Positions 18,121 through 26,094 of a DNA stretch of 40,992 nucleotides are shown here, one piece after another. A model generated the notes under the pieces. The model searched no databases. It saw only the letters and a list, made by a program, of their open reading frames with translations, and had not been told where the DNA came from. This stretch comes from Lachnospiraceae bacterium (GTDB lineage: Bacteria; Bacillota; Clostridia; Lachnospirales; Lachnospiraceae): positions 1-40,992 of the forward strand of contig JAFXAZ010000060.1 of the NCBI GenBank assembly GCA_017521985.1, read 5' to 3'. Numbering within the stretch: the stretch's first letter is position 1; every line of letters starts with the position of its first letter. The position numbers were made by a program, and so were the translations under genes.

Positions 18121-19158
18121 ATGGAAAATATGAATCTAGGACAACTTACGGAAGAATTGTTTCAAGGTTTTATGGTGGATTCCGATGCACTGATAGAGGC
18201 AGTCAGTTCCGGAAATATATTAAAAGCTATGGAAATACTAAGGGATGCTGTGGCAGATACGCTGGGCCGTCCCATAGAATATATGAAAGAATATTTTATT
18301 GCATTGTTTGCCATTGGGATTGGTGCCGCCTTGCTAAAACAGTTGGGGCTTTTCTTTAAGGACTCTCAGGTACAGAAAATAGGATTTTGGATTGTGTATC
18401 TGATTTTGGCAAGATACTTGCTTACGCTATATTATAACGGAGAAATGGTAGCGAAAGAATGTTTGGGAAATTTAATCGATTTTGGTCATATTTTTATTCC
18501 GGTGTTTTCCGTAGTGTTAACCATGGCATCGGGGGGTATTACAGGGGCAGGGTACATAGCCACGCTTACACTGATTATTTATGTTATAGAACAGTTTTTA
18601 ATGGTAATTATGATTCCGTTGGTAGAAGGGTATATGCTGCTTAGTTTGTTGGGAGCCCTATGGCAGAAGGACAGAGTAGAAAAATTAATGGAACTTTTTG
18701 AAAAAGGCATCTCGCTTGGGTTTAAGGGGATGTTTGTAGCAATCAGCGGACTTGGTGTGCTGCAGTCTATGATTTTACCTTACGTGGATCATGCGAAGGT
18801 GGGAACGGCAAAAAAAGTCATCGAAATGATTCCGGGAGTTGGAAGTCTGGCAGGAAATACCATGGAAATGTTAGGTGGTTCGGCAGTGCTTTTAAAAAAC
18901 GGCGTTGGTGTAATAGGAATGTTGTTACTGCTTTTGGTGGCTGCGGTGCCGTTAATAAAGATAGGACTTGTTTATCTTGTTATGAAGTTAGCAGGTGTAA
19001 TATATGGGTTGTTTGGGGAAAAGCAGATGACCTGGTGCGCAGACAAGTTGGGGCAGGCGGAAAGCTATATGTTTAAAATAACCGGTGCCGGTGTAATGTT
19101 ATTTTTGCTATGGATTATTTTGGCAGTATATACCACAAATCAGAAAGTGATGTTTTAG
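18121..19158 (+). CDS. spoIIIAE: stage III sporulation protein AE
   Basis: A 345-residue polytopic membrane protein with about seven hydrophobic segments after a polar N-terminus. It is typical of SpoIIIAE, the largest membrane subunit of the channel. Recognisable stretches are GHIFIPVFSVVLTMASGG, GLGVLQSMILPYVDHAK and VIEMIPGVGSLAGNTMEM. B. subtilis SpoIIIAE is about 400 residues and has a cleavable signal peptide; this protein is shorter and no clear signal peptide is seen. Confidence 0.95.
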   Translation: MENMNLGQLTEELFQGFMVDSDALIEAVSSGNILKAMEILRDAVADTLGRPIEYMKEYFIALFAIGIGAALLKQLGLFFKDSQVQKIGFWIVYLILARYLLTLYYNGEMVAKECLGNLIDFGHIFIPVFSVVLTMASGGITGAGYIATLTLIIYVIEQFLMVIMIPLVEGYMLLSLLGALWQKDRVEKLMELFEKGISLGFKGMFVAISGLGVLQSMILPYVDHAKVGTAKKVIEMIPGVGSLAGNTMEMLGGSAVLLKNGVGVIGMLLLLLVAAVPLIKIGLVYLVMKLAGVIYGLFGEKQMTWCADKLGQAESYMFKITGAGVMLFLLWIILAVYTTNQKVMF

Positions 19159-19163
19159 GAAAA

Positions 19164-19535
19164 ATGGAGTTTATTATTGACGGGATTCGAAAAATTGTAG
19201 TGCTGGTACTTTTGATGGAGTTAGTGGTACAGTTGCAGTCTGGAAAACAGTATGAGCCTTACATAAAAATGTTGATAGGAATTATGGTAGTGTACAGTAT
19301 TGTTTCAGGAATCAGCGGTGTGCTTGCAGGCATAACATCTTTTGAGATGGCACCTATGCAGGAGTTTATCTGGAGTGGTGACTGGGATATAGCAGGGGGA
19401 GGCCTAAACGAAGATGATAAAGGCAAAGGTGGTATAGGCGATATATCGTCTAACGTGGAAGAGGTACATGTGAAGGAAATTGTAATTGAGGAAATAAAAG
19501 TGAAGGAAATTGGAACTGTGGGAGGAGCACCATGA
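19164..19535 (+). CDS. spoIIIAF: stage III sporulation protein AF (short form)
   Basis: A 123-residue protein with two N-terminal membrane helices (IRKIVVLVLLMELVVQL and IKMLIGIMVVYSIVSGISG), as in SpoIIIAF. The B. subtilis protein is about 206 residues with a folded soluble C-terminal domain. Here that part is reduced to a charged tail with short repeats VKEIVIEEI and VKEIG. The ATG at 19164 follows the spoIIIAE stop and has AGGAAA upstream; a longer frame starting at 19110 overlaps spoIIIAE and is unlikely. The stop overlaps the spoIIIAG start (ATGA). Confidence 0.85.
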   Translation: MEFIIDGIRKIVVLVLLMELVVQLQSGKQYEPYIKMLIGIMVVYSIVSGISGVLAGITSFEMAPMQEFIWSGDWDIAGGGLNEDDKGKGGIGDISSNVEEVHVKEIVIEEIKVKEIGTVGGAP

Positions 19536-20164
19536 AGCTGCCGGAATTTTGGGGAAAACTTATACAAAGGTTCAGTAAATCAGAGCATACGAAGCAGATG
19601 ACTGCAAAGGAAAAATGGATGTTGTTTTTATTGGCTGGATTACTTTTGGCGGTAATCTTTTTTCCGACAGGAGAAAAGGATACAAATGCTTTGATAGGGG
19701 CAAAGGAAGCGGGCAAGCAGGAACAGGGAGGGAGTGAATTCATATCTGCCGGTGCCGGGACGAGTCTAAATCAGTATGAAATATATTTGTCTAGGCAGTT
19801 AGAGGATATTTTATCTGAAATGGATGGCGCCGGGAAGGTACAAGCATGGGTTACTCTTGCGGGCAGTAGTGAAAAAGTGCTTGTGCAGGAACGTGATTAT
19901 GTGGAAAATTTGTTGCAGGAAGCAGACAGTGTAGGAGGAACCAGAACAGAAGAAAAAAATGACGTGAATGAAACCGTTTTTACGAATAACAGCGGAGAAC
20001 CTTATGTGGTTAAAACCCTGCAGCCCAAGGTGGAGGGAGTGCTTGTGATTGCAGAGGGTGCCGGAAATAGTGTGGTAAAGAAAAATATATCTGAAGCAGT
20101 AGAGGTATTATTTGGAATTGATGCTCATAGAATTAAAGTAGCTAAGAAAAAAGTGGAGGAATAA
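19532..20164 (+). CDS. spoIIIAG: stage III sporulation protein AG
   Basis: A 210-residue single-pass membrane protein (helix MLFLLAGLLLAVIFFP near residues 30-46) with an extracytoplasmic ring-building domain. SpoIIIAG forms a large oligomeric ring in the channel. Family features are LSRQLEDILSEMDGAGKVQAW and the C-terminal PKVEGVLVIAEGAGNSVVK followed by EAVEVLFGIDAHRIKVAK. The start overlaps the spoIIIAF stop, with GGAGGA just upstream. Confidence 0.95.
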   Translation: MKLPEFWGKLIQRFSKSEHTKQMTAKEKWMLFLLAGLLLAVIFFPTGEKDTNALIGAKEAGKQEQGGSEFISAGAGTSLNQYEIYLSRQLEDILSEMDGAGKVQAWVTLAGSSEKVLVQERDYVENLLQEADSVGGTRTEEKNDVNETVFTNNSGEPYVVKTLQPKVEGVLVIAEGAGNSVVKKNISEAVEVLFGIDAHRIKVAKKKVEE

Positions 20165-20171
20165 TAAGCAT

Positions 20172-20888
20172 ATGAAGGACATGGTAAAGAAAAATCAAGT
20201 GATGATTACAGCACTGGCTATCATGATTGCTATCGCCGGTTATCTTCATTTTGCCGGAGAGGTTCCGGAGGATGGCTCCTTGGAAGCCAGTGCCGATGTA
20301 GCAAATCAGACAATCGTGGAAGAACAAATCAGTATCGAAGATTTAATGGCAGATTATGATTTGAACAGCCTCGCAGACATCAGCGATGAAGATTTGGAAG
20401 AAGCAGCGCTATTGGATGGGTTGGATTCCACGGTGGATGTAGTGTTGGAAGACTACAGTGAGGAGGAAATGGTAGCGGTGCAGCCGGAAGATAATGAAAT
20501 TCCGGGTGATACCATCTATACATCTTCTGTGGGGATTGCAACAATTTCCGAAGCAAAGCTTTTGAAGGAGCAGACCAGAGCAAAGAACAAAGAAACACTA
20601 TTAGAGATTATTGATAATACCGGTTTAGCGGACAGCCAAAAGCAGGAAGCTATCCATAATATGATTGCCATGACAAATATTGCAGAAATGGAAACCGGAG
20701 CAGAAATTTTGCTGGAAGCCAAAGGTTTTGAAGATTGTATCGTCAGTATTTCTGATACCGGTGTAGATGTGGTGATTAACGCTGCTGAACTGAATGATGT
20801 GCAGCTTGCCCAGATTGTAGACATAGTAAAGCGCAAGACCGGTGCAAATGAGAATGAAATTGTAATTAGTACTGTGAATGTAGATTAA
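20172..20888 (+). CDS. spoIIIAH: stage III sporulation protein AH
   Basis: A 238-residue single-pass protein (helix VMITALAIMIAIAGYLHF near residues 10-27) whose C-terminal domain is the YscJ/FliF-like ring fold that docks with forespore SpoIIQ. The conserved part runs from about 130: LLEIIDNTGLADSQKQEAIH, then ILLEAKGFEDCIVSISDTGV and LAQIVDIVKRKTG. A long acidic linker (about 45-115, rich in E and D) follows the helix. It is the last gene of the operon, with a strong terminator after it. Confidence 0.96.
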   Translation: MKDMVKKNQVMITALAIMIAIAGYLHFAGEVPEDGSLEASADVANQTIVEEQISIEDLMADYDLNSLADISDEDLEEAALLDGLDSTVDVVLEDYSEEEMVAVQPEDNEIPGDTIYTSSVGIATISEAKLLKEQTRAKNKETLLEIIDNTGLADSQKQEAIHNMIAMTNIAEMETGAEILLEAKGFEDCIVSISDTGVDVVINAAELNDVQLAQIVDIVKRKTGANENEIVISTVNVD

Positions 20889-20893
20889 AGGAA

Positions 20894-20938
20894 AACATCT
20901 ATTATACGGTGAGAATCCGTATAATAGATGTTTTTTAT
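20894..20938 (+). terminator. terminator of the spoIIIA operon
   Basis: AACATCTATTATACGG (20894-20909) and CCGTATAATAGATGTT (20917-20932) form a perfect 16-bp stem with a seven-base loop and a T-run. Confidence 0.95.
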
Positions 20939-20983
20939 ATGTTTTTTGTATACAGAAAGACGATATATAGACCAAAATAAAGG

Positions 20984-21012
20984 TGGACAAATACACAGTT
21001 TTGTGGTACTAT
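20984..21012 (+). promoter_or_regulatory. candidate promoter for the heptad-repeat gene
   Basis: TGGACA (20984-20989), a 17-base spacer, and TACTAT (21007-21012). It gives a leader of about 80 bases to the ATG at 21100. Confidence 0.5.
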
Positions 21013-21099
21013 ATGTTTATCTACAAAAAACGAGGAAAATCGACCTGATTCATGTACAAAGGATAAAGAACATAAAATTTTGAATTAGGAGGTAGTAAT

Positions 21100-21765
21100 A
21101 TGTTTGAAGATGAAAAAAGTTTGTTGGATGCCTTGTGGACATTGAACGGTAAGGTGGATACTTTGTTGACCGACGTGGCAGAGCTGAAGACCGACGTGGC
21201 AGAGCTGAAGACCGACGTGGCAGAGCTGAAGACCGACGTGGCAGAGCTGAAGACCGATATGGTGGAAGTGAAAGCAGATGTGGCACAACTCAAGACGGAT
21301 GTGGCACAACTCAAGACGGATGTGGCACAACTCAAGACGGATGTGGAAGAACTCAAGACCGATGTGGAAGAACTCAAGACCGATGTGGCACAACTCAAGA
21401 CCGATGTGGAAGAACTCAAGACCGATGTGGCACAACTCAAGACCGATGTGGAAGAACTCAAGACGGATGTATCTGTTTTGAAGTCAGATATGGTGGGTGT
21501 TAAGGAAGACATAACCCGATTAGAAGCTATGGAAACTGAGTTGAAGGCATTGCATTTTGATGTTGTCGAGCTTAGAATGACCTGTGAGAATGATATTAAC
21601 AAGCAAATTCGTATTATTGCAGAGGGTCACGGGGAGCTGATTCGTTATTTTAGCAGAGCCCTCGAGAAAAAGGCAGAGATGGAAGAGTATGCTATCAGGG
21701 TAACTTATCTTGAGGGCGAAGTAAGGCGTTTAAAACGTTACTGGGATTTTGGCATGAGTGCCTGA
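21100..21765 (+). CDS. heptad-repeat coiled-coil protein, function unknown
   Basis: A 221-residue soluble protein. Residues 24-135 are sixteen contiguous seven-residue units of the type TDVAELK, TDVAQLK or TDVEELK, with V and L spaced as a and d positions of a parallel coiled coil. It has no signal peptide or membrane helix. The N-terminus (MFEDEKSLLDALWTLNGKVD) and C-terminus (INKQIRIIAEGHGELIRYFS, then EEYAIRVTYLEGEVRRLK) are non-repetitive and probably also helical. AGGAGG lies upstream of the ATG. The gene has its own promoter and terminator and no link to its neighbours. It may be a spacer, scaffold or oligomerisation protein; no enzymatic motif is visible. Confidence 0.85.
   Translation: MFEDEKSLLDALWTLNGKVDTLLTDVAELKTDVAELKTDVAELKTDVAELKTDMVEVKADVAQLKTDVAQLKTDVAQLKTDVEELKTDVEELKTDVAQLKTDVEELKTDVAQLKTDVEELKTDVSVLKSDMVGVKEDITRLEAMETELKALHFDVVELRMTCENDINKQIRIIAEGHGELIRYFSRALEKKAEMEEYAIRVTYLEGEVRRLKRYWDFGMSA
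21169..21504 (+). repeat. 21-bp tandem repeat, 16 units
   Basis: Sixteen in-frame 21-base units code for heptads. Units fall into near-identical DNA classes: four copies encoding TDVAELK, then TDMVEVK, ADVAQLK and TDVAQLK twice, then mixed TDVEELK and TDVAQLK, then TDVSVLK and SDMVGVK. Near identity within classes points to recent slippage or unequal crossing-over. Confidence 0.95.
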
Positions 21766-21793
21766 AATTAAAAAAATTAATTATTGAAAAAAG

Positions 21794-21825
21794 GACCAGA
21801 CTTATTTACAAGTTTGGTCTTTTTT
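21794..21825 (+). terminator. terminator after the heptad-repeat gene
   Basis: GACCAGACTT (21794-21803) and AAGTTTGGTC (21810-21819) form a 10-bp stem with one wobble, then six T. Confidence 0.9.
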
Positions 21826-21833
21826 AGTATATT
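21805..21833 (+). promoter_or_regulatory. candidate prfC promoter embedded in terminator
   Basis: TTTACA (21805-21810) lies in the loop of the upstream terminator. TATATT (21828-21833) follows after a 17-base spacer. Both hexamers match consensus at five of six positions. Confidence 0.6.
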
Positions 21834-21878
21834 AGGAATAGTGTGAATTTTTTAAAGATATTTTATGGAGGATATATT

Positions 21879-23474
21879 GTGGGTGCATATACCAAGGAAA
21901 TCAATAGAAGAAGAACTTTTGCAATTATTTCTCATCCGGATGCCGGTAAGACTACTTTGACAGAAAAGTTCTTGTTATATGGTGGGGCTATTAATCTTGC
22001 AGGTAGTGTAAAAGGTAAGGCAACTGCCAGACATGCAGTTTCTGATTGGATGGAAATCGAAAAAGAAAGAGGTATTTCTGTAACCTCTTCTGTATTGCAG
22101 TTTGAGTATGACGGTTTCTGTATTAACATTTTGGACACACCGGGTCATCAGGACTTCTCAGAGGATACCTATCGAACACTTATGGCAGCTGACAGTGCCG
22201 TGATGGTTATTGATGCTAATAAGGGTGTTGAACCACAGACCAGAAAGCTGTTTAAGGTTTGTGCAATGCGTGGTATTCCGATTTTTACCTTTATCAATAA
22301 GTTGGACCGAGATGTAGACGATATGTTTGCATTATTAGATGAAATTGAAAGCGAACTGGGTATTGCAACTTGCCCGATTAACTGGCCAATTGGTTCCGGT
22401 AAGGCGTTCCAGGGTGTTTACGACAGAGAAAAAGAGTGTATTTATAAATTTACCGATACCGAAAAGGGTACCAAGGAAGGTGCTGTTACGGAGGTGTCTG
22501 TTTCTGACAGAGATGGTCTGGTAAACTTGATTGGGGAAAATGCAACCGATATATTACTGGATGAAATTGAATTGTTAGATGGTGCAAGTGCAGAGTTTGA
22601 TTTGTCTCGTGTACATGCAGGTAAGCTTACTCCGGTATTTTTTGGTTCTGCGCTTACAAACTTCGGTGTAGAGGAGTTTTTAAAGCATTTCTTGGATATG
22701 ACCACTACTCCGTTGTCTCGTGTAGCAGACTGTGGAGAAATTATTCCGGATGAACACGATTTTAGTGCCTTTGTGTTTAAGATTCAGGCCAATATGAACA
22801 AGAATCATCGTGATAGAATTGCTTTTATGCGTATTTGTTCCGGCAAGTTTGATGCGACCAAGGAAGTACGACATGTTCAAGGTGGTAAGACCTTGCGTTT
22901 AAGTCAGCCGCAACAGATTATGGCAAACGAGCGTAAGATTTTAGAAGAAGCTTATGCCGGTGATATTATCGGTGTATTTGACCCGGGTATTTTTTCAATT
23001 GGGGATACCGTTTGCGCTCCAAAGGAAAATTTCCGATACGCAGGTATTCCAACCTTTGCACCGGAGCATTTTGCAAGAGTACGTCAGGTTGATACTATGA
23101 AGCGTAAGCAGTTTGTTAAAGGTATTAACCAGATTGCACAGGAAGGTGCTATCCAGATTTTCCAGGAATTTAATTCCGGTATGGAAGAGGTTATCGTAGG
23201 TGTAGTAGGTGTGCTTCAGTTCGATGTATTAAAGTACCGTATGGAAAATGAATACAACGTAGAAATTCGTTTGGAAAATCTTCCTTATGAGCATATTCGC
23301 TGGATTGAAAATAAGGAAATTGACTTAAACAAGATTGTCGGTACCTCCGATATGAAGAAGGTTTGTGACTTGAAGGGCAATCCATTACTTCTTTTTGTTA
23401 ATAGCTGGTCTATTGGTATGACATTAGATAGAAATAAAGACCTTGTTTTAAGTGAATTTGGCACAGCGGAATAA
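21879..23474 (+). CDS. prfC: peptide chain release factor 3
   Basis: RF3 is a translational GTPase that recycles class I release factors from the ribosome. It has 531 residues from GTG at 21879, close to the usual 529. TATGGAGG lies seven bases upstream; a longer frame from 21843 starts ahead of this site and is rejected. GTPase motifs are SHPDAGKTTL (18-27), switch region ERGISVTSSV, DTPGHQDFSEDTYR and NKLDRD. The RF3-specific C-terminal half includes QIAQEGAIQIFQ and VGVVGVLQFDVLKYRMENEY. It is monocistronic, between two hairpins. Confidence 0.97.
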   Translation: MGAYTKEINRRRTFAIISHPDAGKTTLTEKFLLYGGAINLAGSVKGKATARHAVSDWMEIEKERGISVTSSVLQFEYDGFCINILDTPGHQDFSEDTYRTLMAADSAVMVIDANKGVEPQTRKLFKVCAMRGIPIFTFINKLDRDVDDMFALLDEIESELGIATCPINWPIGSGKAFQGVYDREKECIYKFTDTEKGTKEGAVTEVSVSDRDGLVNLIGENATDILLDEIELLDGASAEFDLSRVHAGKLTPVFFGSALTNFGVEEFLKHFLDMTTTPLSRVADCGEIIPDEHDFSAFVFKIQANMNKNHRDRIAFMRICSGKFDATKEVRHVQGGKTLRLSQPQQIMANERKILEEAYAGDIIGVFDPGIFSIGDTVCAPKENFRYAGIPTFAPEHFARVRQVDTMKRKQFVKGINQIAQEGAIQIFQEFNSGMEEVIVGVVGVLQFDVLKYRMENEYNVEIRLENLPYEHIRWIENKEIDLNKIVGTSDMKKVCDLKGNPLLLFVNSWSIGMTLDRNKDLVLSEFGTAE

Positions 23475-23499
23475 AATAAATCAAGAAAATTGATTAAAT

Positions 23500-23570
23500 A
23501 CACACCTTGTGGTAAACGATAAGCTATGGTATTCTAGGAACATGACGTTTGCCACGGGTGTGTTTTTATT
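23500..23570 (+). terminator. long imperfect hairpin between prfC and leuA
   Basis: ACACACC-TTGTGGTAAACG (23500-23518) pairs with CGTTTGCCACGGGTGTGT (23546-23563) in about 17 pairs with one bulge and wobbles, followed by a T-rich tract. It terminates prfC transcripts. The 27-base loop is unusually large. Confidence 0.85.
23507..23535 (+). promoter_or_regulatory. candidate leuA promoter inside the hairpin
   Basis: TTGTGG (23507-23512) is 17 bases from TATTCT (23530-23535), preceded by TGG as an extended -10. The start point would be near 23542, in the loop, so leuA RNA would lack the 5' arm and escape termination. Confidence 0.4.
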
Positions 23571-23597
23571 TGCACTTGCTGGATATGGAGGAGTTTT

Positions 23598-25592
23598 ATG
23601 AACGTGAAAGAAAAATATGGCGTGTCTTATTTTATGCCGCCTGAAGTGACTTATGAGTGGGTGAAAAGAGAAACAATTACTGAGCCGCCGATTTGGTGCA
23701 GCGTGGATTTACGAGATGGTAATCAAGCATTGATTGAGCCTATGAGCCTTCAGGAGAAGCTGGAATATTTTAAGATGCTTGTAGATATTGGATTTAAAGA
23801 GATTGAGGTGGGTTTTCCGGCCGCATCCGATACGGAGTATCAGTTTGCAAGAGCTTTGATTGAGAATAATATGATTCCTAAGGATGTGACGATTCAGGTA
23901 TTGACACAGGCCAGAGAGCACATTATAAAAAAGACCTTTGAAGCATTGAAGGGTGCACCACATGCCATCGTGCATTTGTATAATTCTACATCTGTTGCAC
24001 AGCGTGAGCAGGTATTTAGAAAGAGTAAGGAAGAAGTAAAGGAAATTGCAATAGAAGGTGCCAAGTTATTAAAGAAGCTGGCAGATGAAACGGATGGTAA
24101 TTTTACTTTTGAATACAGCCCTGAGAGTTTTCCGGGCACGGAAGTGGACTATGCGGTTGAGGTATGTAATGCGGTATTAGACGTATGGCAGCCTACACCG
24201 GACAATAAAGCGATTATTAATATTCCGACTACGGTTCAGATTGCCATGCCGCATGTATTTGCCTGTCAGATTGAATATATACATAAGCATTTAAAATATC
24301 GTGACAGCGTGATTTTGAGCGTGCATCCTCACAATGACCGTGGCTGTGGTATCAGTGACGCAGAGTTTGGTGTACTTGCAGGTGCAGATCGTGTAGAAGG
24401 TACCTTGTTTGGTAATGGCGAGCGTACCGGTAATGTAGACATTATTACACTTGCCATGAATATGGTATGTCATGGTGTAGAATCCGGCTTGGACTTCTCT
24501 GATGTAAATAAGATTCGTGAGAAGTATGAGCAATTAGTGGGTATGAAAGTATACGAGAGAACGCCTTATGCAGGTGATTTGGTATTTACGGCGTTTTCCG
24601 GTTCTCATCAGGATGCCATCAGTAAGGGCATGAATTTCTGGAAAGAAGGAAAAAGCGGCAAAAAATGGACGGTTCCGTATTTACCGATTGACCCAAAAGA
24701 TGTGGGCAGAGAGTACGAGTCTGATGTAATTCGTATTAACAGCCAGTCCGGTAAGGGCGGCGTGGCCTTTATCTTAAAGCAGAATTATGGTATTTCTCTA
24801 CCAAAAGCAATGCAGGAAGAAGTAGGCTATTTGATTAAGGGCGTTTCAGACAAGAAGCATCAGGAGCTTGCACCAAAGGATATTTACCAGATATTTGAGG
24901 ATGCCTATGTAAATCATACTCCTATTTATGACGTTCCGGAATGTCACTTTGTTCAGAAGGATGGTATTATTGCCAAGGTTACTATTGCACAGGATAGAGA
25001 ATCCCGTACCATTGAGACCATGGGTAATGGACGATTAGACGCCGTAAGCAATGCAGTAAAGGCATATTTTGGCATTAGTTATGAGCTTGCAAGCTATGAA
25101 GAGCATGCTATCAGCAAGGGCTCTACCTCTAAGGCTGCGGCATTTGTATCTATTGTATCCGATGGCAAGGTATATTGGGGCGTAGGTATTGATGAAGATA
25201 TTATTAAATCTTCTATCGAAGCATTAGTTTCCGCAACGAATAAATTACTGGAAGATGTACATATTACAGAGGGTAGAGAGGAACGTATTGTAGATATCAT
25301 GAATTATATTCAAAATCACTACCAGAACGTGACTTTGGATGTTTTAGTGGATCAGTTCCATCTTACCAAGCCTTATTTATCCAAATACATTAGGATGAAA
25401 TCCGGCATGACCTTCCAGGAGGCGGTAAAGGCAGCGCGTATGAAAAAAGCCAGGATTTTACTAAAAGAATCTACTCAGACGGTGGAAAGTATTGCTGCTA
25501 CCGTAGGCTATGAAAATGTAGAGCATTTTAATCGTTTATTCAAAAAAATATACAATATGACCCCTAGTCAGTACCAGAGGGAAGGAAGATAA
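23598..25592 (+). CDS. leuA: 2-isopropylmalate synthase with C-terminal AraC-type DNA-binding domain
   Basis: The first step of leucine synthesis condenses acetyl-CoA with 2-oxoisovalerate. The TIM-barrel domain has the catalytic segment [14 protein letters not shown] (R39, D40) and metal ligands HPHNDRG (H243, H245), then [12 protein letters not shown]; it belongs to the yeast/actinobacterial LeuA subtype. Residues about 450-550 form the leucine-sensing allosteric domain ([18 protein letters not shown]). Normal LeuA ends there. Here residues 563-664 form a full AraC/XylS helix-turn-helix: [31 protein letters not shown], then [19 protein letters not shown] and [10 protein letters not shown]. 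The frame is continuous with no stop or shift. GGAGGAG precedes the ATG. No leuBCD genes follow. A leucine-responsive regulator role for the fusion is inference. Confidence 0.93.
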   Translation: MNVKEKYGVSYFMPPEVTYEWVKRETITEPPIWCSVDLRDGNQALIEPMSLQEKLEYFKMLVDIGFKEIEVGFPAASDTEYQFARALIENNMIPKDVTIQVLTQAREHIIKKTFEALKGAPHAIVHLYNSTSVAQREQVFRKSKEEVKEIAIEGAKLLKKLADETDGNFTFEYSPESFPGTEVDYAVEVCNAVLDVWQPTPDNKAIINIPTTVQIAMPHVFACQIEYIHKHLKYRDSVILSVHPHNDRGCGISDAEFGVLAGADRVEGTLFGNGERTGNVDIITLAMNMVCHGVESGLDFSDVNKIREKYEQLVGMKVYERTPYAGDLVFTAFSGSHQDAISKGMNFWKEGKSGKKWTVPYLPIDPKDVGREYESDVIRINSQSGKGGVAFILKQNYGISLPKAMQEEVGYLIKGVSDKKHQELAPKDIYQIFEDAYVNHTPIYDVPECHFVQKDGIIAKVTIAQDRESRTIETMGNGRLDAVSNAVKAYFGISYELASYEEHAISKGSTSKAAAFVSIVSDGKVYWGVGIDEDIIKSSIEALVSATNKLLEDVHITEGREERIVDIMNYIQNHYQNVTLDVLVDQFHLTKPYLSKYIRMKSGMTFQEAVKAARMKKARILLKESTQTVESIAATVGYENVEHFNRLFKKIYNMTPSQYQREGR

Positions 25593-25634
25593 AAGACGGT
25601 ATTGCGGAAAGCTTTACTGTGACAAACGAACAAC

Positions 25635-25671
25635 AAGACGCAGTATTAACTATTGCGTCTTTGTTTATTTT
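25635..25671 (+). terminator. terminator after leuA
   Basis: AAGACGCA (25635-25642) and TGCGTCTT (25654-25661) form an 8-bp stem with an 11-base loop, then a T-rich tract. Confidence 0.85.
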
Positions 25672-25681
25672 TTGGTATACT
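25653..25681 (+). promoter_or_regulatory. candidate promoter of the asp23-recN operon
   Basis: TTGCGT (25653-25658) lies in the 3' arm of the leuA terminator. A 17-base spacer leads to TATACT (25676-25681). The -10 is good and the -35 is weak. Confidence 0.5.
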
Positions 25682-25718
25682 TAACAAAAGTGTCTTAGTA
25701 TGACGAGGAGGGATTCCT

Positions 25719-26081
25719 ATGGACAATAGAAACAATTATGTATTAAGAGAAGACGAGAAGGTTGGCGGTGTATATCTGGCAGAAGATGTGATTGCAACGA
25801 TTGCCGGTCTTGCTGCTATCCGAGACGTGAAGGGGGTATCTGCTGTCGGCGATTGTGCTGTGAAGGGCGGCCAGAATGTAAAGAAGGCTGCAAAGGGCGT
25901 GAAGGTTGACATTACAGATGGTGTTGTGACGGTAGATTTGGCTTTAGCCATCGCGTATGGCTACAATATTCCTGAAACATGCCGTAAGGTACAGACAAAG
26001 GTACAGAGTACAATCGAGAATATGACAGGCTTAAAGGTGGCAGGAGTAAATCTTCGCGTTGCCGGTCTGAACATGAATTAA
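25719..26081 (+). CDS. Asp23/Gls24 family envelope stress protein
   Basis: A 120-residue member of the Asp23/Gls24 (DUF322) family, small alpha/beta proteins linked to alkaline or envelope stress. They are commonly encoded just upstream of nusB in Clostridia. Family features are GGVYLAEDVIATIAGLAAIRD near the N-terminus, VKVDITDGVVTVDLALAIAY in the middle, and TCRKVQTKVQSTIENMTGLK then VNLRVAGL at the end. AGGAGGG precedes the ATG. It is first in a long operon. Its biochemical role is not established. Confidence 0.92.
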   Translation: MDNRNNYVLREDEKVGGVYLAEDVIATIAGLAAIRDVKGVSAVGDCAVKGGQNVKKAAKGVKVDITDGVVTVDLALAIAYGYNIPETCRKVQTKVQSTIENMTGLKVAGVNLRVAGLNMN

Positions 26082-26094
26082 TTGCGAGGTTAAT

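Noticed and set aside
21169-21504. Possible CRISPR array or minisatellite
   Set aside because: Units are contiguous 21-base codon-phased repeats with no unique spacers, inside a gene with a good ribosome binding site.
21021-21602. Long antisense open frames with serine- or histidine-rich repeats across the heptad gene
   Set aside because: They are reverse and shifted readings of the 21-bp tandem repeat, which stays open in several frames. They lack a ribosome binding site.
21843-21878. N-terminal extension of release factor 3
   Set aside because: The ribosome binding site TATGGAGG lies inside this stretch and the GTG at 21879 gives the family's usual length.
23475-23597. T-box or leucine attenuator in the leuA leader
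   Set aside because: The region is only 123 bases. No T-box core or leucine-rich leader peptide is visible; the hairpin fits a prfC terminator.
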